Positions 44,548-55,263 of a DNA stretch of 64,000 bases are shown in pieces. How positions within the stretch are numbered: the stretch's first letter is position 1; the number at the start of each line of letters is the position of its first letter. The translations under genes were made by a program, and so were the position numbers. The notes under the pieces are model-generated. The model did not search any database. It saw only the letters and a program-made list of their open reading frames with translations, and was not told where the DNA came from. This stretch comes from Prorocentrum cordatum (lineage: Eukaryota; Sar; Dinophyceae; Prorocentrales; Prorocentraceae), in the NCBI GenBank assembly GCA_963575745.1, contig CAUYUJ010000348.1:429210-493209 (forward strand), read 5' to 3'.

Positions 44548-44878
44548 GTCACGAAGAGAGCACCACGGGAAGCCGTTCGCCATCTTCGGCCTCTCCGGGG
44601 CCGTCAGAGAGCGACTCGGGGCGGAAAGCTGGTCCCTGGGGATGGGTCGAGACGTCTCGGGTCCCAGGCCCCCAATGTCCTTATTTTTCCGCAACATCGA
44701 CCCCAAAGGTCTGAACCCCTTCCCCTGGGACTGGCTTGTCATCCTGAATCGTTTTTTGACGGTCGTGAGACCCGAGAAGGGCCTCTGGGGGCCGAAAATA
44801 CTGAAAAACCTCCCGTCGCGATTTCTTCACGACGCGAGGGGGCTGGGGTATGAAAGATCACGACGTCGAGGGTCTGGG
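44548..44878 (-). mobile_element. Outer family 1 element split by a nested copy
   Basis: Left part 44548-44662, right part 44848-44878 (ATGAAAGATCACGACGTCGAGGGTCTGGG). With the inner element and one GT removed, the parts read through as an ordinary reverse family 1 copy. The 5' end is lost in the TCC tract. Confidence 0.85.
44663..44847 (+). mobile_element. Family 1 element (185 bp), TSD GT, nested
   Basis: Slightly diverged complete copy (CCCAGGCCCC...GGGGGCTGGG) inserted in another family 1 element with GT on both sides. Confidence 0.9.
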
Positions 44879-47500
44879 GCGGGGGGTGGGCGCGCCAAGC
44901 TCGGGGGGGCCACAAAAGCAGCGAGGCTTCGGGCTGCGCGCAGACAGCCTCCCAAGACAGTCCGGGGGCTGGCCTCAACAGGCCCCCGAGGACCATGAGG
45001 GTGTAAAAATGCTTATGTAAGACCGTGTCGTGATAAGCACCGTGGTCTCAATTAAGCACCGCGGTCCTAAATAGAGGCGTGGTCCTTACTTAAGACCTCA
45101 CGGGATTGGGGGGTCTTATTTGGCGGAGCGCGTGGACGCTTAAATCACACGGCGTTTGTGGCACAAGCGCAAGTTTGACCTTTCGGGTTTGTCTCGTAGT
45201 TGCCGATGTCGTTGTTGATTTCGCACTAGCTGTCGTCGTCGTCTCGCTCAGCGACCCGCAGGGCGATCCGCCCCGCTCAGCCTTGCGCCGATAGGACCGA
45301 ACGCGCCGCCCGCGCGCGTCATCGCGCGGGGCTGGTGGAAGGGTGGCACTGTCAAGACGGGGTAGGATCGTGAAAGTGCGCGTCTAGCTCGGAACATTAT
45401 GCTTATTCTTTGCACCGAGGAGCCGTCGTTTAAGTCAGGAGGCAGGGCGCGCGCATGCGCGCTGAAAAAACATGACGCGCAAGCTGAATTAGGGCCACCC
45501 GCGCGACACCTCCTCGACTCCGCGGCGCCCGCGCCCTGGCGGTCGCCCAGTGGGAGCCTCGCCAGGCGCGGCCTGTTCGACGCCGCCTGCTGCGGCGGCC
45601 TCCGGGGCCTCGCGCGCGCCCCTGCGGGTGCCCGCGGGCTGGCCGCGGCGGGCGCCAGGGCTGCCCCGGCCGCCGCGGCGCCCCCCCCGCCCCGCGCGCT
45701 CCTCCGCGGCGACCCCAGCGGGCGGCGCGGCGAGCGCGCCCATTGCGCGCGCCCGCGCGCCGCCGAGCGCGCCCCCACGGAATGCTGCGTCGCTTTCCTC
45801 TGGCGGCTCGGCGTCGCCGGATTGTAGGTCCCCCGTGCCGCCCTCGAGCCCGCCCCTTGCCCGGCGACGGTGCTGGCCATGTCGATGTTCGACCCGCTGT
45901 CGACCATCTGGCTGGTTCCAAAACGTCCGCTGTCGCAGGGCCACCTGACGGGGATCGCGGGCCGAGGATCATCAGCGTCGGGCCCCCCCGCAAAAAAAAA
46001 AAAAAAACAAAATCAGCGGCTCGCGCTAGCGGGCAGCGCCGTGGAAATGCCCCATCGGTCCCCGGCGAGGCATATGGGAGCAGAAAGCAATGCAAGTCGG
46101 CTCTCTTGGTCCCCCCTCCTCCACCGCCACCCTCGCCCTCGAGAAACATGTGGGAAGTAGGGTGGGGGGTCTCGAGAAAACCGACCGGCACTGTTTTTCC
46201 CCCGCCCGATATATGGAGCTGGACACCTGCCCGCTGTGCGGGAAGGGCGCCCGCGGCCGCGCGCTGCCGCGCCGCGTCGGCAGAGCGCGCGGGGGCCGCG
46301 GCCCCGGGGGGCGCCCCGACGGGGCGCCTCCCGGAGGAACCCTGGCGCGCTCGAGGGCCGAGCCGACGGGCGGCCTGAGTGCCCCGCGCCGGCCAGCGAC
46401 GGGCCCCTCGCGCAGTCTCGGAACTCGACGGGGCGCCAGGGCTACCATGGGCGGGAGAGGGGGGGGGGGGGCGTCAGGGGTCGCGCGCGGTGGCGGCCGA
46501 ATTCTGTCACATCGCATTCTGCAGGCGCGGATTTTGGGGAACGGCGCGCCGTCCTGCTGGCCGGGGAGGCCCGAGAGCTGCCGCAGGCTGCGGTGGCCCC
46601 CGTCGGCTGGGCCTTCCCCGACGGCGCCCGCTTGGGGGGCGCGCCTGCGAGCCCGATCCGCCGTCGGGGCCCGACGGCAGCGCGCGCGCTTGCCAGGCGA
46701 CCTGCGCGCCCACCTCAGGGCCCCGAGTCCCGCGGCCGGGGAAGAGCGGCGCGCTGCCGACGTTGATGATGGCACCCGCCCAGGCTTTGCGCTCTCGTCA
46801 CGGAAATTACACGGATGGGCGCGAGGACCCGCCTGGCGGCGCGGCCGCGGACGCGCGGGCCCAATCGGACCCCCGCGGGGTGCCCGCCCCCCTGCCCGCG
46901 TAATATCCACAAGCCCACCCCTGGGCGCGGGCGCTCCTGACTCTCGCTTGCCAGCTCCGTCTTCGCGCACTGGCGCCCGCGCCAGGAACTGCTGCCCACT
47001 CCTCCTGCTAACGGCCCAGGGCGACGGCGCGGTCGGCCGGGAACCGCGGTTGCCTCCCCTCTTCCCGCGGGCCACGGCGCGGGCTGACCCGCCCAGGGAG
47101 TCTTTCTGGGAGATCTGCGGCGCCCGCTCGCTCATCCAACCGCTCCGAGGTGTTGTTTTCGTGTTCGCCGACCGCACTGACGCTGCGCCGCGCTCTGGGC
47201 CCGTCGGACAATCGCGCGCGTCGTCGCGACGCAGGGAGCAGATCAAATCCACCCTCTCGAGGGACATGAGGCCCAGGGCGAACGCCGCTGCGCACGGCGT
47301 GCCGGCCACCAGCGCTCACTCGCCGAACGCGACAGGGAACTCATCCTGCGCCAGCGCAATGGCCGCGCCGCGAGCGCCGCGCCCCATGGCCCCAACCCTA
47401 AGACTTGAGTTTGGACTGGCGCACTGGGCTTGGGCCGACGCGGCGGGCGGCGGGGTGCTTTGACGGCACGAGCTTTCGGCGGCTGTTTTTTTCGGGCGTA
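44879..47500. other. Long GC-rich stretch without a supported gene
   Basis: Long frames are open on both strands at 45.2-46.4 kb and 46.0-47.5 kb because stop codons are rare at this GC content. They are Arg/Ala/Pro/Gly-rich and show no domain. 45000-45110 holds AAGCACCG(T/C)GGTC repeats. A15 lies at 45991-46005. Confidence 0.45.
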
Positions 47501-47599
47501 GCCCGAATTCGTTTTTCGCGAAGTCCCCGCTTGAACTCGACGGGGCTGGACTGGATTGGACTGGACTCAACTGAACTGATTGGTCGGACTCGTTACGCG

Positions 47600-48440
47600 A
47601 CGGTTTTATTCTCGGCCGCAGAGGGCGCAACCTATGCCGCAACAGTTAGGAGACGGCTTCCTTCTCGGCCGCAAAGGGCGCGACCGATGGCGCAACCGTT
47701 AGGCGGCTGTTTTTCTCGGCAGCAGAAGGCGCAACCCATGGCGCAACCGTTAGGAGAAGGCTTTCTTCTCGGCCACAGAAGGCGCAAACCATGGCGCAAC
47801 CTTTAGGGGGCGGCTTTTATTATTGGTCGCTGAGGGCGCGACCTATGGCGCAACTGTTAGGAGACGGCGTTATTCTCGGCCGCAGGGGGTGCAACCCATG
47901 GCGCAACCGTTAGTAGGCGGCTTTCTTGTCGGCCGCAGAGAGCGCGACCTATGCGACCTACGGCGCAACCGTTAGGAGGCGGCTTTTATTCTCGGCCGCA
48001 GAGGGCGCGACCTGTGGCGCAAGCGTCAGGAGATGGTCTTATTTTCGGCCGCAAAAGCGTTATTTATGGCGCAACCGTCAGGAAATGGGTTTGTTCTCGG
48101 CCGCAGACGGCGCAAATTCTGGCGCAACCTGTTGAAAACGTTTTATGGTCGTCTGCCGAAGGCGCAACTGACGCCGCAACCGTTACACGAGGCGGTTGTG
48201 TTCTCGGCCGCAAGGGGTGTTATTTATGGCGCGACCGTCAGGAGACGGATTTATTCTCGGCCGCAGAGGGCGCACATTCTGGCGCAACCATTAGGACACG
48301 GCTTTCTTCTCGTCCGCCGAGGGCGCAACCTATGGCGCAACCGAAGGGGAAAGCTTGATTCTCGGCGATTGAAAGCGGAACGTATGGTGCAACCATTAGG
48401 AGGCGGCTGATATTCTCGGCGGATGAGGGCGCAACATATG
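47600..48440 (+). repeat. 53-bp array, left arm
   Basis: About 16 units with ATTCTCGGCCGCAGAGGGCG, GCGCAACC(G)TTAGGAG and variants. Unit starts at 47611, 47664, 47715, 47768 and 47875. Confidence 0.92.
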
Positions 48441-48577
48441 TTAAGGTTCCCGCCTGCGCCGCCGACCCCTGAGGAGAATGCCGCGGACCCCGGAGAACAA
48501 CTATGGAAGACAATGCCGCGGACCCCAGAGAACAATCATGGGGGGTCCGTGACCTTGTCCGGCGTTGAGCCGCTCTC

Positions 48578-48790
48578 ATGAACCGCAAGCGGGCCGGCGA
48601 GGGCGAGGAGGACACAGGTGCCATGAGAAGGAGGATAAGCAAGAGGAAGAGGAGAAACGAGGACGAGGTCCTAGAAGAGGACGACGAGGAGGAGCTGGAG
48701 CAGGAGGAGGACGAGGAAGATGAAGAAGATGACGAGGAGGACAACGACGACGATGACGATAGGGAGTTGGACGGGGAGAAATACGAGTAG
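48578..48790 (+). CDS. Small acidic ORF (70 codons), left arm
   Basis: Starts MNRKRAGEGEEDTGAMRRR, then a Lys/Arg patch, then a Glu/Asp run and RELDGEKYE before TAG. Its partner at 49896-50105 shares start, stop and both ends of the protein. Differences between the two include an 18-nt gap and several 3-nt changes that all keep frame, consistent with past coding constraint. The Glu/Asp run is also a simple repeat that can change by triplets, which weakens the argument. A basic patch next to an acidic tail is common in nuclear proteins, but no function can be assigned. It could be one exon of a longer gene. Confidence 0.45.
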   Translation: MNRKRAGEGEEDTGAMRRRISKRKRRNEDEVLEEDDEEELEQEEDEEDEEDDEEDNDDDDDRELDGEKYE

Positions 48791-48890
48791 TTCGAGGACG
48801 ATGTGTGGGCATTCGAATGCTTGCGGGGCTACGCCCGACGTATGCTCGCCGTTTGGGCTGGCGGCGGTGCCCAAGCGGCGAGCTGCCTTG

Positions 48891-49796
48891 TGACTTGTTC
48901 CCCGTTTCGTTCTTTAGTGTTTCGTTTACCCCCGCCGCGCCCGCGCCCCCCCCCCCCCCCCCGCGCACCTCCGTCTCAAGGGGCTATCGGGTGGCCAAGG
49001 AGGGATGGGGAAGTCCGAGGCCCTGCTATGCGCTGTGCTCCAGCGAGCGACAGGGTGCGTTGACGGCTGGAACTCTCGGCGGCTGTTCTTTGGTTCCCAC
49101 CGCTGCGTGAAATGCACTGTTTTTGTTATGCCTTCGCCCCCTCTCGCCTTCCTCCGACGGGACCAGCGGGTGGCTAAAGAGAGATGGGGAAGTCCGAGGC
49201 CCTGCTGTTTGCTGGCTTGTTCCAGCGCGCAGCGGGGTGCGTTGGCGGCTTCAGCTCTCAGTGGCTGTTCTTTGGTTCCCACGCAAACGGGAAACGAACT
49301 AAGATGTTTGTTTGTTGTCGCCTGTTTTTCACATGTTGGGGAAAAGCCATCAGACGTAATCAAATGACAGATGTTATTTGTTTCGTGTGTGTTCGTATTT
49401 TCTATTGAAAGACATACGCACGAAATAAAATAATATATTGTGTTGTGTTTCGTGCCGCTGCGTCCTATTGATTTGCTTTGAAAAATCAAACGACGAAACA
49501 CAATACAGTAGTTGATTTTGCTTCGTGCCGCTTCGTCGCAGATTGGCCCCAGGCGCACGACAAAACTACGAGGATCACGCGATGCATGTGATCGTTTTGC
49601 GCTTTTTCGCAGCCCGCAAGAACTCACTAAACGATTTCGGCGCGCGAAACAAATATGTTATCCTCTTCCTCCTCCTCCTCCTCCTCCTCCTCTTTCGCTC
49701 CCTCCTCCTCGTCTCCTCCGCCCCCTGAGAAAGGCCAGGTCGCGAACGCAATCAAAATCTCGGGTCTGATCGCGGTCCCCAACGCAGCAAAATCAC
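48891..49796. other. Centre of fold-back A
   Basis: A tandem duplication of period about 179 bp (GGTGGC(C/T)AA(G/A)GA...TTCTTTGGTTCCCA at 48990 and 49170), then an AT-rich island at 49290-49640 with a hairpin of TGTGTTTCGT and ACGAAACACA around 49440-49505. (TCC)n lies at 49660-49700. Confidence 0.65.
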
Positions 49797-49895
49797 AAGG
49801 CAGCTCGCCGCTTGGGCACCGCCGCCAGCCCAAACGGCGAGCATACGTCGGGCGTAGCCCCGGAAGCATTCGAATGCCCACACAGCGTCCTCAAA

Positions 49896-50105
49896 CTATT
49901 CGTATTCCTCCCCATCCAACTCCCTATCGTCATCGTCGTCGTCGTCCTCGTCCTCGTCGTCCTCCTCCTCATCTTCCTCGCCCTCCTCGTCCTCCTCCTG
50001 CTCCAGCTCCTCATCGTCGTCCTCTTTTAGAACCTTGTCTTCGTTTCTCCTCTTTCTCATGGCACCTCGGTTCTCCTCGCCCTCGCCGGCCCGCTTGCGG
50101 TTCAT
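49896..50105 (-). CDS. Small acidic ORF (69 codons), right arm
   Basis: Starts MNRKRAGEGEENRGAMRK and ends RELDGEEYE before TAG. Inverted paralogue of 48578-48790. Stop codon context and the 5' leader (GCCGCTCTC before ATG) are conserved between the arms. Confidence 0.45.
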   Translation of the reverse strand: MNRKRAGEGEENRGAMRKRRNEDKVLKEDDDEELEQEEDEEGEEDEEEDDEDEDDDDDDDRELDGEEYE

Positions 50106-50254
50106 GAGAGCGGCTCAACGCCGGACAAGGTCACGGACCCCCCATAATTGTTCTCTGGGGTCCGCGGCTCGTCCTCCATAAATGTTCTCTGGGGTCCGCG
50201 GCATTGTCCTCTGGGGTCGGCGGCGCAGGCGGCAGCTATGACATATGCTGCGCC

Positions 50255-51025
50255 CTCATCCACCGAGAATGGAACCGTCTCTTATTGGTTGCGCCGTAGG
50301 TTGCGCTTTCTGCGGCCGAAAATACAGCCGTCTCCTAACGGTTGCGCCATAGGTTGCGCCCTCTGCGGCCGAGAAGAAACCAGTCTCCTAACGGTTGCGC
50401 CATACGTTGCGCCTTCTGCGGCCGAGAATACACCGTTCCCTGACGGTTGCGCCATCGGTTGCGCTCTTCGCGGTCGAAAATAATACAATATCCTGACGGT
50501 TGCGCCATAGGTTTCGCCCGCTGCGGCAGAACATAAAGCCATCTCCGATTGGTCGCGCCGTAGGTTGCGCCCTTTGCGGCCGAGAAGAAACCAGTCTCCG
50601 AACGGTGGCGCCATCGGTCGCGCCCTCTGCGGCCGAGAATAAAACCACCCCCATATCGGTTGCGGCATAGGTCGCGCCCTCTGCGGCCGAGAACAAAAGC
50701 CGTCTCTGAACGGTTGCGCCGTACGTCGCGCCCTCGGCGGCCGAGAATAAAAGCCGTCCCCGATCGGTTGCGCCATATGTTGCGCCCTCCGCGGCCGAGA
50801 AGAAACCAGTCTCCGAACGGTCGCGACAGAAATTGCGCCCTCCGCGGCCGAGAATAAGGCCGTCTCCTGACGGTTGCGCCATAGCTTACGCCCTCTGCGG
50901 CCGAGAACAAAAGCCGTTTCCCAACGGTTGCGCCGTAGTTCGCGCCCTCTGCGGCCGAGAACAAATGCGTCTCCTAACGGTTGCGCCGTAGGATGCGCCC
51001 TCTGCTGCCGAAAATAAAACCGTCG
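50255..51025 (-). repeat. 53-bp array, right arm
   Basis: About 14 units, the reverse complement of the left array (CTCTGCGGCCGAGAA...TCTCC(T/G)AACGGTTGCGCC). Confidence 0.92.
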
Positions 51026-51130
51026 CGCAACGTGTGCGACCAGTCAGTTCAGTTGAGTCCAGTCCTGTCCTGTCCAGTCCAGTCCAGTCGAGTTCAGTTG
51101 GAGTTTACCTTGCGAAAGACAAATTCCGCA

Positions 51131-51499
51131 AACAACACATTTGCCACGCGATGGACCCAAACATCTGCAGCTGCGAGTGCCGCGATGGGATGTAACGAAG
51201 GAGAGGGGCGCGCAAACCCAATGTAGCTCTCATGGGCAACGCGCCGCATGATGAACGCGGTGCGGGGCAGCGCGGGCAGGCGCGCAGGAAAGTGGTGGGC
51301 GGGGTGGGGCGGGGCGGGGTAAGTTGGGTGGGGTGGGGAGCGGTGCGGCATGTTGGACTCCCAGATGTTTTCCCCTGTGTAAGCGGGCCCTGGTGACTAC
51401 GGCTCTGGGCAGAGTGCAACGCGAAGCCCTTGCGACGCGTGCCGGTTGCCCCGGGAGGGCCAGGCGACGCAGGCGACGCGCACAGGTCGTCCGTTGCGC
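51131..51499. other. Unassigned stretch
   Basis: GGGGC-rich to 51350, then mixed. Nothing recognised. Confidence 0.4.
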
Positions 51500-52290
51500 G
51501 GAGCAAAGAGGCTGGCCGATAGCGGGGAGGCGCATGCGAACGCAGCCATTGGGGCCTTCGGTTGGGCTCTCCATGGCGGCCACGAAACGCGTGAAGGGTG
51601 TGCCGAAATGGGCATCTGGTGGGTAGGGAGGCGCATGTGGATGGATTTGTACCATTGTGGGCCTTCGGTGGGGCTGCCTGTGGGGCCACGAGACGTGAGA
51701 GGGGTGTGCCGAAAATAAGCATGCGGTGGGCGGGGAGGCGCATGTGGACCGTGTCACAAGGGCTTCTGGGGGGGCTTCTTATGGTGCCACGAAAGAAACG
51801 CGCGGATTTGAAATCGGCATGCTGTGGGTTGGGAGGCACATGTGGATTGTACCACTGGGGCCTTCGGTGATGCTCTATGTGGGGCCACGAGACGTGCGAG
51901 GGGTGTGCCGAAAATAAGTGTGCGGTGGGCGGGGAGGCGCATGTGGACTCTGCCGCTGGGGCCTCTGGTGGGGATCTCTATGTGGCTAGGAAACGTGTGA
52001 GGGATGTGCCGACATTCGCGTGCGGTGGGCGGGGAGGCGCATGTGCACTCTGGCGCTGGGGGCTTCGGTGTGGCTCCCTATGGGCGACGAAACGTGCGAC
52101 GGATGTGCCGAAATGGGCGTGCGGTTGGCGGCGGGGGACGGGGGGGGGCGGGGATCGCGCGGACTATGCCATTGGGGCCCTCGGTGGGGCTCCCGATGGG
52201 CATGCGGTGGTCGGGGAGGCGCGCGTGGACTGTGGCTCTGGGGTCATCGGTGGGACTCCCGATAGGGCCACGAAGCGCGCGAAGGGGAGG
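51500..52290 (+). repeat. Satellite of about 100-107 bp
   Basis: Seven to eight diverged units containing GGCGGGGAGGCGCATGTGGA, GGGGCCTTCGGTGGGGCT and GCCACGAGACGTG(C/A)GAGG. Landmark positions are 51530, 51631, 51738, 51836, 51938, 52038 and 52217. Confidence 0.9.
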
Positions 52291-52415
52291 GGCACGGGGC
52301 CCCGAGAGGGCCCCCCGAGCATCCGCGGGACGCGGAGGGACACGCGAGCAATACGCGTCCTCCTCGGAGGCGCGCGTCCGACCCGAACATATAGTACGTC
52401 CATCTGCCAGTATAT

Positions 52416-52615
52416 TCGGGGGCCGCCAGGAGGGGGGCGTCCGAAAGGGGGGGGGTGCACAAATCATGGCCGGCGGCATGTGTGCGGCCCAGGGGGGGGG
52501 GGGGCCAGAGACGTGTTGAAATAAGAAGAGGCGCCCTGAAATCTGCGGAGATCTCATGACCCCCGCCATGATATCCACACACCCCTAATCATCACCCCCC
52601 TCTTGGCCGCCCCCG
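52416..52615 (+). mobile_element. Family 3 element (200 bp)
   Basis: Ends TCGGGGGCCGCCAGGAGGGG and CTCTTGGCCGCCCCCGA. Flanks TATAT and TGTGT match at three of five positions; the right flank is a TG/TA microsatellite that may have mutated. Confidence 0.8.
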
Positions 52616-52942
52616 ATGTGTGTGTATATATATATATATATATATGGTTTCCCGAGCGGTGCGGCCAGAAAGCGCACGGCACGGAGCAAATACGTACTAA
52701 AATTTCTCGGCGCGCGCGTCGCCCCTTCGGGGGCGACGCACACGTAGTGTTCGTATGTTTGGGTGGGGCTGAAGCAGGTGGCCACGACGGGAAGCAAGCA
52801 GGCGAGCAGGAAACACACAGTCATCGTATGAGGGATGCTGAACAAGGAATGAATGTTTGTTTTGATGGCCACGGCAAGCCTCGGCCCTAAATAGGCTCCC
52901 CGAGCTGAGTCAGAGCCACAGCCGAAAACCAGGGACCCTCCC
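52616..52942. other. Unassigned stretch starting with TG/TA microsatellite
   Basis: (TG)n(TA)n at 52617-52645, then mixed sequence with an isolated GGGGGCGACGC palindrome near 52727. Confidence 0.45.
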
Positions 52943-53135
52943 TCGGGAGCGGCCAAGAGGGGGGTGTCCAAGAGGGGCGGGGTGCAAATCATGACCGGCG
53001 GCATGTGCGCGGCCCAGCGGGGGGGCCAGGGCGTAATGAAATAAGAAGAGGCGCCATAAAATCTGGGGAAATATCATGGCCCTCGCCATGATATCCACCC
53101 CCCCTAGTCATCACCCCCCTCTTTTCCGCCCCCGA
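52943..53135 (+). mobile_element. Family 3 element (193 bp)
   Basis: Closely matches the 7-kb copy. Flanks are CTCCC and CTCCT (4 of 5). Confidence 0.85.
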
Positions 53136-53171
53136 CTCCTGAGCCCTGCTTGGCCCCATTTGGGCGCCCTC

Positions 53172-53356
53172 CCCAGACCCCCGACGTCATGATTTTTTCA
53201 TGACGCGACCCCGAGAGGTCCCGACCCATTCCCTGGGACCGGTTTGTCATCCTGAGTCGTTTTCTGACGCTCCCGAATCCCGGTGAGGGCCCCCAGAGGC
53301 CGAAAATGGCGAAAAACCTCCCGTCGTGATTTTTTCATTGCTCGAGGGGGTCTGGG
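53172..53356 (+). mobile_element. Family 1 element (185 bp), TSD TC
   Basis: Complete copy with TC on both sides. Confidence 0.9.
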
Positions 53357-53534
53357 TCAGCATGGGGCCCAAGAGTGCGCCACCCCCGCAGGCCTCTGGC
53401 CGGCTCTCCAGACCGCAGCCTTCTGAAGGCCCCCGGGGCCCAGCCAGCGCCGCCGGGGCCGGAAGCCATGAAGCACCCCTCCCCGTCGAGCCTCGCCGAG
53501 CGCTGGCGGCACTCCAGACCGCAGCCTTCCAGAG

Positions 53535-53624
53535 TTATGTCGGGCCTGTCCCCCTACAGTGGGGCTTTCGACGAAAAATAATATTGTTTCACCGAAAAAT
53601 AAAAAAATACCCCAAACATATTTT

Positions 53625-53660
<36 letters not shown>

Positions 53661-54063
53661 ATAAACTAAAACAATGCTCAACAAATAATCCCCAGACTAT
53701 CTTTTGATTATTTTTTGGGCCATTCTTGGAGTATCTTTTATTTGTCGTCGAAAATCCCCCTGTAGGGAGCAGAGAGCAGAGCGCCGGAAAACGTCCCGGA
53801 AGGACGGCCCTATGCGAGCCCGGCGGGGGCGCCGGAGCGCCAGAAAGCTCATTCGTTGCAGTTGCCGGAGTGGAGGAAGCGACGCATGTAGTCCAAGAAG
53901 CCTTCTTCACGAGTCTTCCACCATGGTAGGTTCTGGGCCAATTCCCACCATCTGGGCCAATTCCCACCATCCCCCTGTAGGGGGACATGGTAGGTTCTGG
54001 GCCAATTCCCACCATCTGGGCCAATTCCCACCATCCCCCTGTAGGGGGACAGGCCCGACTTCA
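53535..54063 (+). mobile_element. Family 2 element expanded to 529 bp, TSD TTCCAGAG
   Basis: Perfect 8-bp duplication TTCCAGAG at 53527-53534 and 54064-54071. The centre has gained (TA)n at 53625-53655. The right arm is split: GAAAATCCCCCTGTAGGG stops at 53768, then about 160 bp of foreign sequence, then two copies of a GGTAGGTTCTGGGCCAATTCC unit each ending CCATCCCCCTGTAGGGGGACA, the last reaching the true right end. Confidence 0.85.
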
Positions 54064-54220
54064 TTCCAGAGGCCCCGGGGCCCGGGCACGTCGCGCCGCT
54101 CTGCGCGCTGGCGGCCCGGGCAGAGGCCGCGCGGCAGGCAACGCCTCCGCCCCGGCGCCCCGCGCGGAGGGAGGCACGGAGGCCGCCGCTGCCGCGAGCA
54201 CGGGGGGGGGGAGGCCCTCA

Positions 54221-54405
54221 CCCAGACCCCCTCGCGCTGTGAAAAAATCACGACGGGAGGTTTTTCGCTGTTTTCGGCCTCTGGGGGCCCTTACCGGGCC
54301 TCGGGGCCGTCAAAAAACGAGTCAGAACGGAAAACTGGTTCCGGGGAATGGGTCGGGACCTCTAGGGGTCGCGTCATGAAAAGATCATGACGTCGGGGGT
54401 CTGGG
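54221..54405 (-). mobile_element. Family 1 element (185 bp), TSD CA/TA
   Basis: Complete copy. This is the only complete copy whose flanking dinucleotides differ (CA left, TA right). Confidence 0.87.
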
Positions 54406-54980
54406 TAGTGGGCCCTGGAAATTCCCTCCACCTCCATCTTCGACACCTTCCGACCTCTGCGGAAGGCGTGGAAGGTGATGCATGGAAGGCATGAATGAAA
54501 GCCCCAGGAAACGCAAGAAAAGTCAGCGTTTCACGAAGCGCAAGAGTGTGGAAGGTCAGCACGGAAGCTCTGGAAGAATGAGGGCGAGGAAACGACAGGG
54601 CCGTTTTTGTTACCCGTTCCGTTTTGCCGTTTTTGTTGCCGGTCCCGACGCCGTTTTTGTCACCGGCTCCGTCGCCGCTTTTCTGGACCGGTTCCGGCTC
54701 CGGTTCCAATCCTGGAGCCGTTTGTTTGCCGTTTCCGGTCGCCGTTTTTTTGCCGTTTCCATGTTCAGGGAGCATTTTTTCTGGAAGCGGTGAGAAAAAA
54801 CGGCCCTGCCGTTTCCAGGGGCCCACTGAGGGGAGGCCGACCCCTGGGCGGTGTGGCACGTCCGAGCGTCAGCCAGTACAGCAGACACCGCGCGGCAGGG
54901 GCTCGCGCTGGAAGAACTCCCGGACCACATGCTTCGTCGATCTTCTCTCGAGGGCCCCAGAGGGTGCCCCGGAGCTTCTG
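54406..54980. other. Unassigned stretch with a CCGTTTTTG motif
   Basis: 54600-54790 carries irregular repeats of CCGTTTTTGTnnCCGG type. No exon supported. Confidence 0.5.
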
Positions 54981-55176
54981 TCGGGTCGGGCGAAGAGGGG
55001 GGGATAGCAAAGGGGGGGGTTGAGAATCAGCTCACGTAGCTGATTTTCCCAGCGCCTCCCGGCGCCGGAGGCGGCTATGTATCGAGGAAGGGGCCCCTCA
55101 GTGGGGCCGAAACCAGCTGCATGCAGCCAATTTCGTACCCCCCCCTTTCCCTATCCCCCCCTTTCGTTCGGCCCGA
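54981..55176 (+). mobile_element. Family 3-like element (196 bp)
   Basis: Ends TCGGGTCGGGCGAAGAGGGG and the complement of TCGGGCCGAACGAAAGGGGG. An inner palindrome AATCAGCTCACGTAGCTGATT lies near the left. Flanks are TTCTG and TCCTG (4 of 5). Confidence 0.75.
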
Positions 55177-55263
55177 TCCTGTGGGTCCCCAGGGCCAGCA
55201 GGGGGCGAGACAGCTCCGTGGGCCACCTGCTGACACCGACAACCTCCACGCGCGACGTGCCTG

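Larger units (their letters stand above)
47502..51130. mobile_element. Fold-back candidate A (3.6 kb) with array-bearing inverted arms
   Basis: The left arm (about 47502-48890) and right arm (about 49797-51130) are reverse complements in the same order: a CGAATT(C/T)GT(T/C)TTTCGC outer end, a (GGACT)-rich spacer, a 53-bp array, the (GA/GT)CCGCGGACCCCAGAGAACA motif, a 70-codon acidic ORF and AGCATACGTCGGGCGTAGCC. The centre (48891-49796) is about 0.9 kb. Arms made of tandem repeats are the hallmark of fold-back elements such as Drosophila FB and Galileo. Substitutions and in-frame indels between the arms argue against an assembly artefact. No transposase was seen. Confidence 0.7.

Noticed and set aside
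45248-47463. Long GC-rich open frames on both strands
   Set aside because: Opposite-strand frames are equally long, composition is Arg/Ala/Pro/Gly and no domain or splice pattern is seen. Stops are rare at this GC content.
47600-48440. CRISPR-like array (53-bp regular spacing)
   Set aside because: There are no conserved short repeats with unique spacers: the whole unit is repeated and degenerate. The host is eukaryotic.
54480-54800. Protein with a repeated GNKNG-like motif
   Set aside because: It follows an irregular CCGTTTTTG DNA repeat. No independent coding sign.
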